Below are positions 22,800-34,039 of a stretch of DNA of 64,000 nt, piece after piece; positions within the stretch are counted from its first letter, which is position 1, and each line of letters begins with the position of its first letter. The stretch comes from Coprinellus micaceus (taxonomy: Eukaryota; Basidiomycota; Agaricomycetes; Agaricales; Psathyrellaceae). The notes below the pieces were generated by a model. That model ran no database searches. It was not told where the DNA came from and worked only from the letters and a program-made list of their open reading frames with translations. A program made the translations under genes and the position numbers. The stretch lies in the NCBI GenBank assembly GCA_951394405.1, contig OX596334.1, positions 496,001 to 560,000 of the forward strand, given 5' to 3'.

Positions 22800-24420
22800 G
22801 ACATGGTTTAAAAGCAACCCCGAAGCGCCCAAACCGCGTCCATCACCACCGGGCCGGACTCGCTTCAGGCCGTTCTCTTGTCTTGACCATCACGACCGCC
22901 TCTTCGCTCTAGCTATTCTACACATCTCACCCTCTTCCTGCCCTTTATTGACTGCCCTGTCTACTCTTCTCCCTTTCCTCATTCCGGGGTTCCCTGATCG
23001 TTGTATGCCTCGCTCGTTGTCACGACTTCGGCGACATTCTACAGGTTTGCCGAGCCAACTGCCCTAGTTGTTCTAGTTCCTCATGTCCAGTTCCTTCCAG
23101 GAGAGCCTCGGCGTCCAAGCGATGGCTCCACCAGACGCGGGAACCATCTTCAGCACGATTCGATGCGTAGAAGCAGGCTTTGCGGCAGCTCTTGACATAG
23201 CTCGCTGAGGTCGGTCAGATGGCCTCCCCAAATTCACCCGCCCTCGCAATTCCACCAGAGGGAAAGAAGTCTCCGTCCGGAGAATGGGGATGGCTATCAA
23301 CATCGACAACTACGGGTTCCCTCGACTCAACGCCGGCATGAAAAAGATGTAGGACGACGAGGCGTCAATTGGCAGGGACAGTGAATCCGTGAACGGTTGG
23401 GCGGGGGTGATGTTGTGGGGTTGGGGGACGAGTTCAGGATTGCTTCAGGTATGTCTATTCCTTCCATCCCCTTCACTCCCTCTATTTTTACCCATCCTTA
23501 TCCCTCCCTGGTTTGGCTTGCCTTATCATATCCTACCATTCGCCATCTAACGACGGTACATCCCCTTCCTCACTATACGCTCCACGTTGAACCCAATCCC
23601 CTCTTTCTACTGTCTACCATACAGCACACTAACCTCTTCTCTCGTAGGCAATGGCCTTTCACGCCGAACCTCCCTTGCAGCAAGATACCTGGGGAAGACC
23701 CACCGCGTCCCGCGAGGCACAAGACCGCCACTCCACGGATCTCGAGGCAGTCCCCTTCGTCGACCCCATCCACAAGTATCTACCCGCATCCTCGCCCCTC
23801 CCACCGTTTATTCGGGGTGTCATAGACGATCTCCGCCTCAACGACGATACCAGACCGCCGAAAATATCCGCATAGGCGTTTCGATCCACAGGTCCTCCAC
23901 CAGCGGCGGGGCCGGATTGTCTGCCCCTACGCCCTTGCCATTCGCCATGGCCACGATCTTCGGTTACCCGTCCCCGTTGGTTTTCCTTGTGTGCCACCTC
24001 TGTCGACGCACGAGGGGAGCTTGCCTTCGTACCCAACACCTGCCAGGTTCTCGTCGGGACAGGAGAACGGAGCCGGTCATTGCTCGGTTCATTGCGACCT
24101 CTAATCGTGCAGTGAGGAGTGGCGAGGTTGACTTGAGTAGGAGTGGCCCGAGGGGCGGCCTCACCGAGCGACGGTGGAGGGAGGAAGGGGGAAAAGCGAA
24201 GAGTGCAAGGATGCAGTGGGGGAGAGCCAGAGAGACTGTGCTTTCGTGATGATGAGGATATAGCCTTCGTGCAGAGCACGTTTCTGCTCCACCTTTGGCG
24301 TTCACTGCGTTCTTCCCCCGCGTATCGCCTCTCTAACCTTGAATCCTCCTCCCCATTTTCCATTACCTCCGTTTAGCTCCCTTCACTTCACGAAAGCCTT
24401 TTGCATCTCGTTCCAATTCA
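22800..24420 (-). repeat. Diverged repeat family A, copy 2 (inverted)
   Basis: The reverse complement matches 7258-8770 and 32424-34010 in order. It ends near 22800 with GGCGCTTCGGGGTTGC, which also closes copy 3 near 33985. A pyrimidine-rich tract that starts GTATGTCT at 23452 and ends CGTAG at 23648 lies within it. No protein recognised. Confidence 0.7.
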
Positions 24421-25151
24421 TATTTACTTTGTTCGTCCTTCAACCAACTTCCTTCAGGTTCAGCATCGGCGTTTCGTTCTCCTTTTCTATCTACCTTCTT
24501 GCATCATTTTATCCTTCGGAGAACGTTAACGTCGCCCCTTCCCACCTCAAAGGACCAAGATCGGGCCAGCGTCAGAATCTGAACCTGGATTTCTTTACTT
24601 TCACCCACCCCGCCTCGGCGCCTGCGGCCTGACCTCTGAACGATGCGAGCCTTTTCGTTTCACTTCGACCACGGGAGGCGGTTGGTGGCCGACTGATGAA
24701 GTTAGTGGAGTGGTTCGTCTCATTCCCTTTGCCGTTCTCCCGTTTCACCATGCACCCCGACTCGAACGTCGACTACTTGCGCATTCTCGACACATTCGTT
24801 TTCCTTCTACACCTTTGAAATATTTGTCTAGTCATGTATGGGTTTATTCGGTCATTTCGCCCTCTGATTTGACTACGTTTCTATGGGCCCTTCTTCCTTG
24901 AAAATGGGAGACACCGTAGTCGGCCTATCCGCTATGCTTACCCATAGCGCCGGCGACGTTGCGCACCCTCGCTCGTGACAGTTGGGGGCACGGCAGTGGT
25001 GTATTTGAGCCCGGCATAACCCAAACATTCCTTTCTCATGAGATCATGAAACTGAGAAGCTCGAGTGTAGCACTTCACCGTGCATTCCTCCCATCGCAGT
25101 ATTGCCAAGGCATCGTGTGTGACGCCTCAAACCGATCCTCGATCCTTCGAC
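24421..25151. other. Upstream region of NACHT copy 2
   Basis: The first part is T-rich and unassigned. From about 24980 on it matches the upstream side of NACHT copy 1 (6590-6740, inverted). No gene seen. Confidence 0.4.
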
Positions 25152-25208
25152 GGGCGCTTATTCACTAATTTGACCATATTAGGGTGCAAGGCAGTGTCGG
25201 ACCACGTG
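25152..25208 (+). promoter_or_regulatory. Conserved upstream block with CACGTG, NACHT copy 2
   Basis: GGGCGCTTATT, AAGGCAGTG and CCACGTG in the same order as before the other two NACHT genes. CACGTG is at 25203-25208, 104 bp before the ATG. Confidence 0.45.
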
Positions 25209-25312
25209 CCAACCTCGCTGTGAACATGCGTGTGTTGCGCTCTGGTAACGGCTTCTCTTCGTACCGCCATCTCCCCTCACTGGAACCCTCCCTCCGCCGC
25301 TCGCTTCTCAAC

Positions 25313-28300
25313 ATGGATCGTGTTAGGGGTCGAAACGCCATTCGCGCACCAGATGAAGACGACGATCGCAATCAAAACCCGGAACCAGCCAGGCCGCCTG
25401 CTATTTGTACGTCTAGAGAGGCATAGCGAAGCTGTCGAGACGACTTACATAGCTTACGTTCCACCCACCAGATCATCACTACTACGGACCGGTAAACCAC
25501 ATTGCCCAAGCGACCAACGCTCACTTCGGGGTGAACCACGGTACGTTGTGGACGCGATGCATTGTCTGACCAACCGTGGTCCGTTTGACGATCCTGGATG
25601 TTTATGTTCGTTTTCCAGGGTGGATCGGTCAGACAAATCAAAACCCTTCGCCCGCATACTGGGCTGGTGTATCCGGAGGAGGTCTAGTCTCTCAGCCTGC
25701 TGCGGTTCCGTTCAGTGAGTAAATGGCTCAACGACGATACCGTTGATCTAATATTCGTTCACCAGATCTCTTCTCTGCACTCAACCCCATCCTTGATGCC
25801 TCGCATACTCGGAACCTCAACGTCTCACCACCGAACTCGAGATGTTTCCCTGGAACAAGGCAGAGGGTCATCGGGATTGTTCTCTCCTGGGCTTATACCG
25901 ATCTACGTCAGATGGCTCCCCACATCCTGTGGCTTTACGGATATGCGGGATGCGGCAAGTCTGCCATATCCCAAGCAGTCGCTGAAGAGCTCGCTCAACG
26001 GGGCCTTCTAGCAGCTAGCTTCTTCTTCTTCCGTGGGGCGGGCAACAGGAGCAGAATTGCTCAGTTCGTCAACACGATCGCGCACCAGCTTTCGATTACT
26101 TTCCCCTCTGCGGCAACCGCCATCGAGGCCGCGGTTAGGGCCAATCCTGGACTGCTCTCGTCGTCCACCTCTTCCTTGGCAGTCCAGTTTGAACACCTCA
26201 TCATTCGACCAATGGCCTGCATCACACCCTCCCTTCATGAAGGCCCATTGATTTTTGTCTTCGATGGTGTCGATGAGTGTGAAGACAAGAGGGAGGTCGC
26301 CGGATTCATCCAATACGCGATTGATATCTTTGGGAAATTTCCCATGCTTCCATTACGATTCCTAATCGCCAGTCGAGTGGAAGACCATGTTCATCGGAAG
26401 CTTCATTCCTCAAGTCAAGTACGGCTTCTCAACCTGGTTGACCAGACCTCAGATGAGGATATACGAGCAGCTCTCAACTTCTGCATTGAAGAGGAAAGCC
26501 ATGGCCGTGTGCTGGCATGTGATCCCTCTTGGCCAGAATGGGAGGACAGGGAGGCGCTGGTTGAGCTCATTGGGAAGTCGTACATCTTCATGACCACTAT
26601 CATCAAGGCCTTGTTTGGACCTTCCAGTAATGATGGGCTCACCCCAATGGACCGACTCCCTATTGTCCTCAGCATGACCCCGGACTTTGATGGGCTTTAT
26701 ATGGGCCTGCTGAGGCTGGTGCAGCATTTCCCCCATTGTCTCAACATCATCAGCACTATTGCACTTGCCCTTGAACCCCTCTCCATTGCCCAGATTGCGG
26801 AACTGCTAAATATCAAGCCTTTCAACATCACCAACATCCTCATCAACCTGCATGCTATTATGCAAGTTCCAGGAGATGACCATTCTCCAGTCACCCTCTG
26901 GCATACCTCGCTTCGTGACTTTCTCTGCTCAGAAGACCGTGCAATGTGTTTCTTTGCCAGTCCAATCCATCATAGGCACATTGCAGATGGCGCCATCTGC
27001 ATAGCCACATCATTTGGCCAGTCAAAATCCCACCAGTATGCACGTAAATATGGGATGGAACACCTGTTCCAATATCTCAAATCAATCAACCAGGAGAAAA
27101 CACCCTATGATGTGCTACTTGGAGGGATCATGTCAAACCTGGTCAAGGCCACATTTCAAGGTGTGTGTTCCCTGGACTACTATTAAAGTACATGTGACCC
27201 ACACACATGCCACCTCTAGATGACAAGACTGCACTTGAAGTTGCCTGCTGTGTGAAAGAATGGAAACTTGTCCACTCTCTTGTGAATGCAGAGGCCAATG
27301 TCAACACCCAATTCCAAGGTATGCCACCAACTCTTCCAATGGCACAAAAATATATTGACTTTGAATGCCATGTTTGCAGGGAAGAAAAATGACATCAGGG
27401 TTGCCCTTCATGCTGCATGTCATTACAAGGCCAAGGAAATGGTCTATTTTCTGCTGGAGAAGGGGGCTGATCCAAATATGGCTGGTCAGTACCTTGGGTC
27501 TTTCTGGGGGTTCTCACCACTCTGACTCCTTCTATTATAGCTTCTTGGTCATATGATTGTAAGTGCACCTCCAACCTACTCCCATCCCACTCTGCCCAAC
27601 TGACCAACCTGCCTCAGCTGATAACTGGGGCTTCTATGCCTTCCCCCTTGCCTGGGCTGCTGCTCAGGGAGATGTTGACCTGGTCAACCGACTGCTTGCA
27701 TGTGGTGCAGACCCCAACTTGAAAGGTAAGTCCAAGAAGGTCTCACTGAATGGAGTTGTGATTGAAGGTGGATGGTCATAGGTGGATTTTATGGGTCAGC
27801 TCTTCATGCCTGTGCCTATAATGGTAAGGATGAGGTTGCTCGAATTCTGCTGGAACATGGGGCAGATGTAAATATCAAAAGTGAGTTTGAGCCATTGTGT
27901 CCTGTCTGGTGGAGCAAGGTTAATGAGCTTTGCAATGTAGATGGCATTGGTCGGACTCCACTCCACTTAACATCTATCTGGGGGCACATCAAGATAGCAA
28001 AATGCCTTCTGGAGTTCAACGCAGACCCAAACCTACAAGGTGTGTCCATCCCCATCACTGGTTTGCTTTTATTCAAATTTATGGGATAGATAATAATAGG
28101 GATACACCCCTTCACCGTGCATGCATCTATGGGAGGGTAGACATTGTGGAATGCCTCCTGGACCACAATGTGGACCCCAGCATAAGACGTGGGTCTTTTC
28201 CCCTTGTATCTTTGTGTTTACTCAAGTGTGTGCTACAGATATGAGGGGTCAAACTGCCCTTCAACATGCCCAATTCTATAGGAAATGGAAAGTGGTTGAG

Positions 28301-28330
28301 ATGCTGCAAGGGAGGGGTATCACAGAATGA
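25313..28330 (+). CDS. NACHT-ankyrin receptor-like protein, copy 2 (intact)
   Basis: Twelve exons, all introns phase 1 and 50-78 bp: 25313-25406, 25472-25540, 25619-25714, 25766-27160, 27220-27318, 27380-27484, 27541-27558, 27618-27725, 27782-27880, 27941-28039, 28090-28188 and 28239-28330. The sum is 2373 nt, 790 residues, with no stop. The ATG has a good context (CAACATGG), and the same start gives a 94-nt first exon in all three paralogues. Residues 32-60 hold an N/Q/G-rich motif, GPVN-I-QA-N--FGVN-G-IGQ. Walker A is GYAGCGKS (145-152) and Walker B LIFVFDGVDEC (248-258). Residues from about 552 are ankyrin repeats (TPLHLTS, TPLHRAC, LLEHGADVN), mostly one per exon. By family analogy it is a STAND NTPase that oligomerises on ligand binding, used in non-self recognition in fungi. 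The ligand and effector are unknown, and no separate effector domain is visible. Confidence 0.9.
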
Positions 28331-29440
28331 GGTGTTCTGAAATTGCCAGACCTGCATGAGTGCCTCTGGTGTGTTGTATTATGCCTGTATATTTAATCTA
28401 TCTGGTTCATTTAATCCCAGCCATTTGTCTCAGCCTTGGTTCATCCATTGTAGGCAGGGTAGGGCTCCAGAGGTGACTAGGTACAGAGGGAAATTGGTAT
28501 TGTGTTTCAGTCCACAAAATCATAACTCTGATGCAGGTACTAACCTGGGTTGACAGGTGGAAACCCCTCCCTGGTGTTCACCAAAGTTTTCCAGCTCAGG
28601 AAGTCAAAGTCTGCTGTGTTGTGCAACTCTGACAGGACTTGATGTGGGCAAAAAAATGTAGAATCATATTTATGGGTGACGAGTATGCAATCGACAATAA
28701 CAAATGGAGAATGAGATTGCAAAGTTCAGGGCATGGATCTATGTCAGGCTTTCGCAACGGCGTGTGCCTCACGTGCAGACACCCAAGTGAGGTATTAAAA
28801 AAACGAACATTCCGAGTCGTACAGGCAATGATAGTTCACCCTTGGTGCAACAATTCCACCGAGAATATCCCTGAGCCATCCGTTTGTGAGGCTGCCGGAT
28901 CAGAGTGGACGGTGCACGAAGGGTGCGATGCAATACACCAATGCAGAATGAGAAATGGTGTGTGATTCAAATAAGGCGACAGGGAGAGGGGAACATGCAT
29001 ATTGACAAGCCTAATCCCCTGGCCGAGCAAGGAATATCATACCGCCCGCCGAGTTCACCCCGGAGCTCCAAGGTTCTGGAGACGAGAGATCAGTGCCATG
29101 CGAGCTGACGATCTTATGGCTGTTTCGGGTCGACAAACAAGATTCAAAGAGCAGAACATTTTTGAAATCGCGAGAAGAGGCTGGTAATACCACGTGGGTG
29201 TAGACATGGGTGAAGACAATAGGAGAGGTAGTACGAGATACAGATGGGCCTGGAACTCGGGTATGCGAGGGGGTAGAGTGATCCAGGGCGGGGGATCAAG
29301 GGTGGGGAAAGCGTGCGAGGGAATTGGTGTGGAGCAATGGAGGAAAAGGAGGCCAGATGACGAGGGATGAACACGGGGGTACGAGGGAAATGCATTTGGA
29401 AGCATCATCAAACGTTGGACACCACAAGGCGATTTGCACC
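28331..29440. other. 3' flank of NACHT copy 2, no gene seen
   Basis: Up to about 28740 it stays AT-richer and CG-poor like the ankyrin exons, so it is probably 3' UTR and flank of the same duplicated unit. Beyond that I recognise nothing. Confidence 0.35.
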
Positions 29441-32420
29441 GAGTACGAAGCCTCGAGAAACAAGGGATCTGTATTCGAAAGCCCTCCCTTTACGTAGCAA
29501 ATAGTGAGAGACACTGACCAGCCCAACAGCGTCACTATGAAGAGCGTGAACGGTCGTCGAGAAGCTGAAAGCGCAGGCGATCGGTCCGACACCGACGCGA
29601 TGGCCGAGAGCCGAAGATCAAAGCGGGGCATCACCAACCATTCTCTTTCCTCGACCACGACCTCCTCTTCTCTCTCACTCGTCCCTATCTCGACACCTCC
29701 CACGTCGACCTCTGTCAACGCCTCCCCTTCGTTGCTCCACCATCAAACCTCGGTTCACCGCACTCTCGTCCCCACACCGTCTGAATCTTAATCCGACACT
29801 GGTGTCCGCTCCGTCGAGTGTGGAGCCCCTCAACTACGCCCTATGGAGACGTTGAGCCAATGCTCCTCCGTACTCCGAGACCTCGCGTTCCACCCATACC
29901 AGTCCACCCACCACACCCGATCAATGCCAGAAATGCTAACATATCCTCGACTGGGAGAACACCTGCCCTGCGGTGTGAGCTCTGCTCTCCGTAGCTCGAA
30001 GACCTCGGCATCAAGACAAGGGAATGGGTGTGCTATCCGGGTGAAGGGGTGCGAGATCATGGGTCTCTCGGCCGCTTGCTGAACGTCGAGGCCTCGGCTG
30101 GATCTTGGGGTAAACTAAGGGTATGTTTCTGATCCACCCTGCCCCCTTCTCCTGTTCTCCTTTGTCCCTTGCTTTTACCCTTCGTACTCCTGTAGCCATC
30201 CTTCAACATCACCCCATCCCCTTCTACCCTCCGACCCTGTTCGACCCCTTCCTATCTCTCATTTACACCCCACAATTTACGCACCCCGCTCACTGCTGCT
30301 CGGTTTATTGACATCTCTCGCACAGGCCACGACTCCCTTGATTGTCACGCCTTGGCACAACGACGTCCCCCCGTGCATCGCCACGCCCCGCTCTTGTGAA
30401 CCAGAAGCACTCCAAGCCACCAATCTCTAGACAGGCTGTACACCTTGACAGCAGCGTCCGCTGCATGGTTGAGCCCCTTCTACTTCCTCAAGACGCCAAT
30501 GGGAACCGACTTCCCTCCCCTCCACACGCGCCGCAGCCATCCCGGCGTCTAACCACCAAGGACAGCTGACGGGGGGTAGCAAACGTCGCGCGATGCCTTG
30601 GGTCAAGTCAGGGGCATGTGGTTGGTATCCTCGTTCAGAACCCTCCACCGCTACTGTCTCTCTCCTCCCCCGAAAAAGGGCAAACCCACCGCTCTGGCGT
30701 TCTCGCCACCCGTCATGATATCCATTCAGCTACCGTCCTCCACCTACTCCCTCGCTCCTCGTATCCACCTCTACGACAGCCCTTCACCGGAGCGACATTC
30801 GATCACGCACAGTGGTCATCCATATGTTAGTAGAGTGGGCGCGATCGGAAGGGGTGGAGGGGAGGCGGCGTGGCGTGGCTCGATGCCGTCTCCGATTAGA
30901 GGGGAGGGATCGCCCTCTTTGAAGGAGGAGGTAGGACGTCGGTGGGCAGGACGTTTGAGAGGCAGCGAGAGGGAGGGGGGGAAGAGTGAGAGAGGCGTGT
31001 TCGTGCGGGCAGTGTAGGGACGTGTTGGGAGGGTGTGTGCAAGGCAGATGGAGTGTAGATTAACTCTGCGTACCGGGTACGTTTCGTGTTCGTTTCTCCG
31101 TTGTTTTTGCGTTTCCCCCCTCGCATTCCCCAATGTAACACCGAAAGGCCTGTGTTGCCTCACGCTTCGTCCCAATCCTTTCTGGTGTTACCTTATCTCG
31201 ATTCCCAACTTATACATCGCTGTTCATTCCTTCCGCTTATCCCTTTCGCCCCCGGCGACCTGCTTCACGCACCTTTGACCCGTTTCTCCTTTATCATATC
31301 GATCTCGATGCCTTTGGCAAATTGCTAACTATTTCACCCTCGACGAATAGATACCCCTTCGATTGAAAGTCGGGGGTATAACGTGTCTTCGAAGCCCTCC
31401 TGGGTCGTTGGGTGTGGGGTGCCGTATGGGACGGCGTACGGCGTGTTTCTGTGCTTCGCCATTTCCGGGGGATAAGTGGCAGAAAGGATCGATGTGAAGG
31501 AGGGACGAGCTCAGCGATGAGAGAGCTGGAGGCTGGGAGCGAGCGGTGGTGGTGGTGTATTGTTGGCAAGGAGTTTGTAGGTGTACTTGTGGTACGTTTT
31601 GTTCCTTGTTGACTTCTTCATTACGCGTACACTTTCCTTATCGCCCATCTCTGCCACTTGCTACTCCTCCACGACCATTTATCTTTCATCTATCTATCCT
31701 TCTCGTCTCCGCCTTCCCCAGAGCCACCCTCATTCTCACTTTCATTCGTTTACCTATCTATCCTACCTTGCCTTAATCCTCGTTCGTCAGGAGCTAATGT
31801 TCTCCTTTCAGGCGAAGGTACCGCTGCTTCCTCTGCGGTAGAAACGGAGGCTGGCCTGAATATTTCGAGGCAATGTATTGTCATCTAGATTCCTTGCACG
31901 GAGTCGAACCCATCCCCTAGGCATCGACGCCAACGCCTAGCTGCCTAGACGTCTCTGCCGGAGTGGCATGTAGCCTGAAACTCATTCGCTTTCGTTGAAC
32001 ACTTCGAATCTCTCGCCCTATCTTTGTCTTATTCGTTCTTTTTCCGTTCCCGTTGAGGTATCAACTGCATGCTCCGCATTTTTTGCAAGTATCGACTCGT
32101 TCTATGCCCATCTTCTTACTCTTTACACACAACATTCTGGCACCTGGCCTTTTGTGCGCTCAAGCACCTCTTCTGTACGCCTGTTTTATTTCGAGTCTTC
32201 TCACCTTGCATCTCCCTCCCGCGAGCTCCTATCCATTCACATGTTGCTTATTCGTTCATTTATCCTCGACACAGTACACCATCTTCGAAATATTCGTATG
32301 AATTTCCTACTTACAGTCCCTCCTCCCAGGACCCGCGCCCAATGTCTGTCCGTCTCGGCGTGTATATCCAGATGGGCGTCGCAGGTCCGAGATGGGATTA
32401 GTGGGAACGCCGAGTAACAA
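29440..32420 (+). repeat. Diverged repeat family B, copy 2
   Basis: The right half (31400-32420) clearly matches 58620-59700: GGAGGGACGAGCTCAGC, GTGGTACGTT followed by a pyrimidine tract, a GTATCGACTCGTT-type block, and CTCGA-AC-GTACACCATCTTC. The left half matches more weakly. Pyrimidine tracts starting GTATG or GTACG occur at 30121, 31078 and 31590. No protein recognised. Confidence 0.6.
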
Positions 32421-32423
32421 GAT

Positions 32424-34010
32424 ATAAATGGCTTTCGCAAAGGGGGTCAAACGGAAGTGTTGTGCGTAGAGGAAAGGACAAACGGGGACGAAGATTAGAG
32501 ATTCGAGTGGGATACACAGTGGAAGAGCGCAGAGCCGAAGGATGGGGGAAACGTACTCTGCACGAAAGCTACGTCCTCGTCGTCACGGAAACACGGCCTC
32601 TCTGGCTCTCCCAGCACCGCAGACTCGCATTGTTCGCTCTTCTTCCGAATCCCTCCTTCCTCCACCGTCGCTCGTTGACATAGTCCCTTGGCCCGCTCCT
32701 CCAGCCAACCTCTCCACTTCTCACTGCACAATTGGAGATCGCAATGAGTCGAGCCATGACCGGCTCCCTTCTCCTGTCCCGACGAGACCCGGCGGATGTT
32801 GGGTACGACGCTAAGATCTTCTTGTGAGTCGACAGAGGTGGGACAGAAGGAAGACGAGCGGGCAAAGCGAACGAAGATAGTGGCCATGGCGAATGGCGAC
32901 AAGATCTTGCTTTGCCGCTAATGCAGGCCCCGCTGGTCTAGACGCGGATATCCTCAGCGGTATGGCGTCGCGGGTGGAGGTGAGGTCGTCTATGACTCCC
33001 TGGGTAGGTGGTGGAGCGAGCGAAAAGCAGGGTAGAGGCTCAGATAATCTTGAAGGGAACCGAAGAAGGCGGTCGGGACTTGTGAAGACGAAGCACGTCG
33101 AGGTCGGCGGGGCGAAGGACCTACGCCTCTAAAAGCGAGCTATGGAGCTCTGGGGAACCGTGCTGTGTGGAAGGTTCGATTTGGATAATCGTCGCCTATG
33201 AGAGAGGACGTCAGTGGGCTGCATAGTTAGAAAGCGAGGGTGAATGTGGGTTTATAACAAGCAATAAGACGCATGCCCCGATAGGCGGTGAATGGAAGGA
33301 GGCGGTCAGAAGGCAAGGGAGACCGGGAGACAAGAATTGAAGGAAAGGGGGACGAAGCGAAAGAAGCGTACCTAAAGTGTTTCTGAACCCTCAGTCCCAC
33401 CCAAGCCCGATGCGCAGCGCTGCTTCCACTAGGGTAGCTTGCCGATCGACGTCCCGTTGTTCAACAGCCCCACTTTCATGGCGTCGAGTTGAGAGCGTAG
33501 GCGTTCATACCCATCTCCCAATGTCAAACGGAAACTTGTCTGCCCCGGTGCCGTCGTAGAGGGAAGGAGACGAAGGGAGCTCCCCACTTTCACCGAGCTC
33601 CGTCACGGTAAAGCTCGTTCCTCCGCGTTGAAACGAGCCTTTGCTTCCTCTGCGTTGCTGGGAATTGGATCTCTCCTGTCAAAAACGGGGTGTGAGGAAC
33701 GGAAACCTCCAGAGGCTTTGGCTCGACGTACCTGTAGAAATATGAGCGAGAGCTGCTGCAAGTCGACGGAACGAGTCAGCAAGGCCCACAACCCGATCGA
33801 AGAATTTCGGGAGGAGGGAAGCACGAAGAGCAGATAGACGGGAGTGAAGAAAGCGAAGGGAGAAGGCGCGAGGTGTGGACGAGTTAGAGGGAAAAGGTGG
33901 TCGTGGTGGTCAAGAGACGAGAACGGCCTGAAGCGAGAACGGCCTGATGGTGATGGGCGGTTTGGGCGCTTCGGGGGTTGCGTCTGAACTCCCATCTTTT
34001 CGCCACTTAG
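32424..34010 (+). repeat. Diverged repeat family A, copy 3
   Basis: Direct match to 7258-8770 and inverted match to 22800-24420, from GGCTTTCGCAAAGGGG on the left to GGCGCTTCGGGGGTTGCGT on the right. It has local losses compared with copy 1. No protein recognised. Confidence 0.65.
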
Positions 34011-34039
34011 AACTCACTAGGACGAGCCTTCGCCTCACA

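Noticed and set aside
25184..25312. In-frame extension of NACHT copy 2 upstream of the ATG
   Set aside because: It would need a GTG start and is not kept in copy 3. The ATG at 25313 gives the same 94-nt first exon in all three copies.
31895..31970. Possible tRNA on the minus strand (GGTTCGACTCC)
   Set aside because: The T stem has only two pairs and no acceptor stem can be formed.
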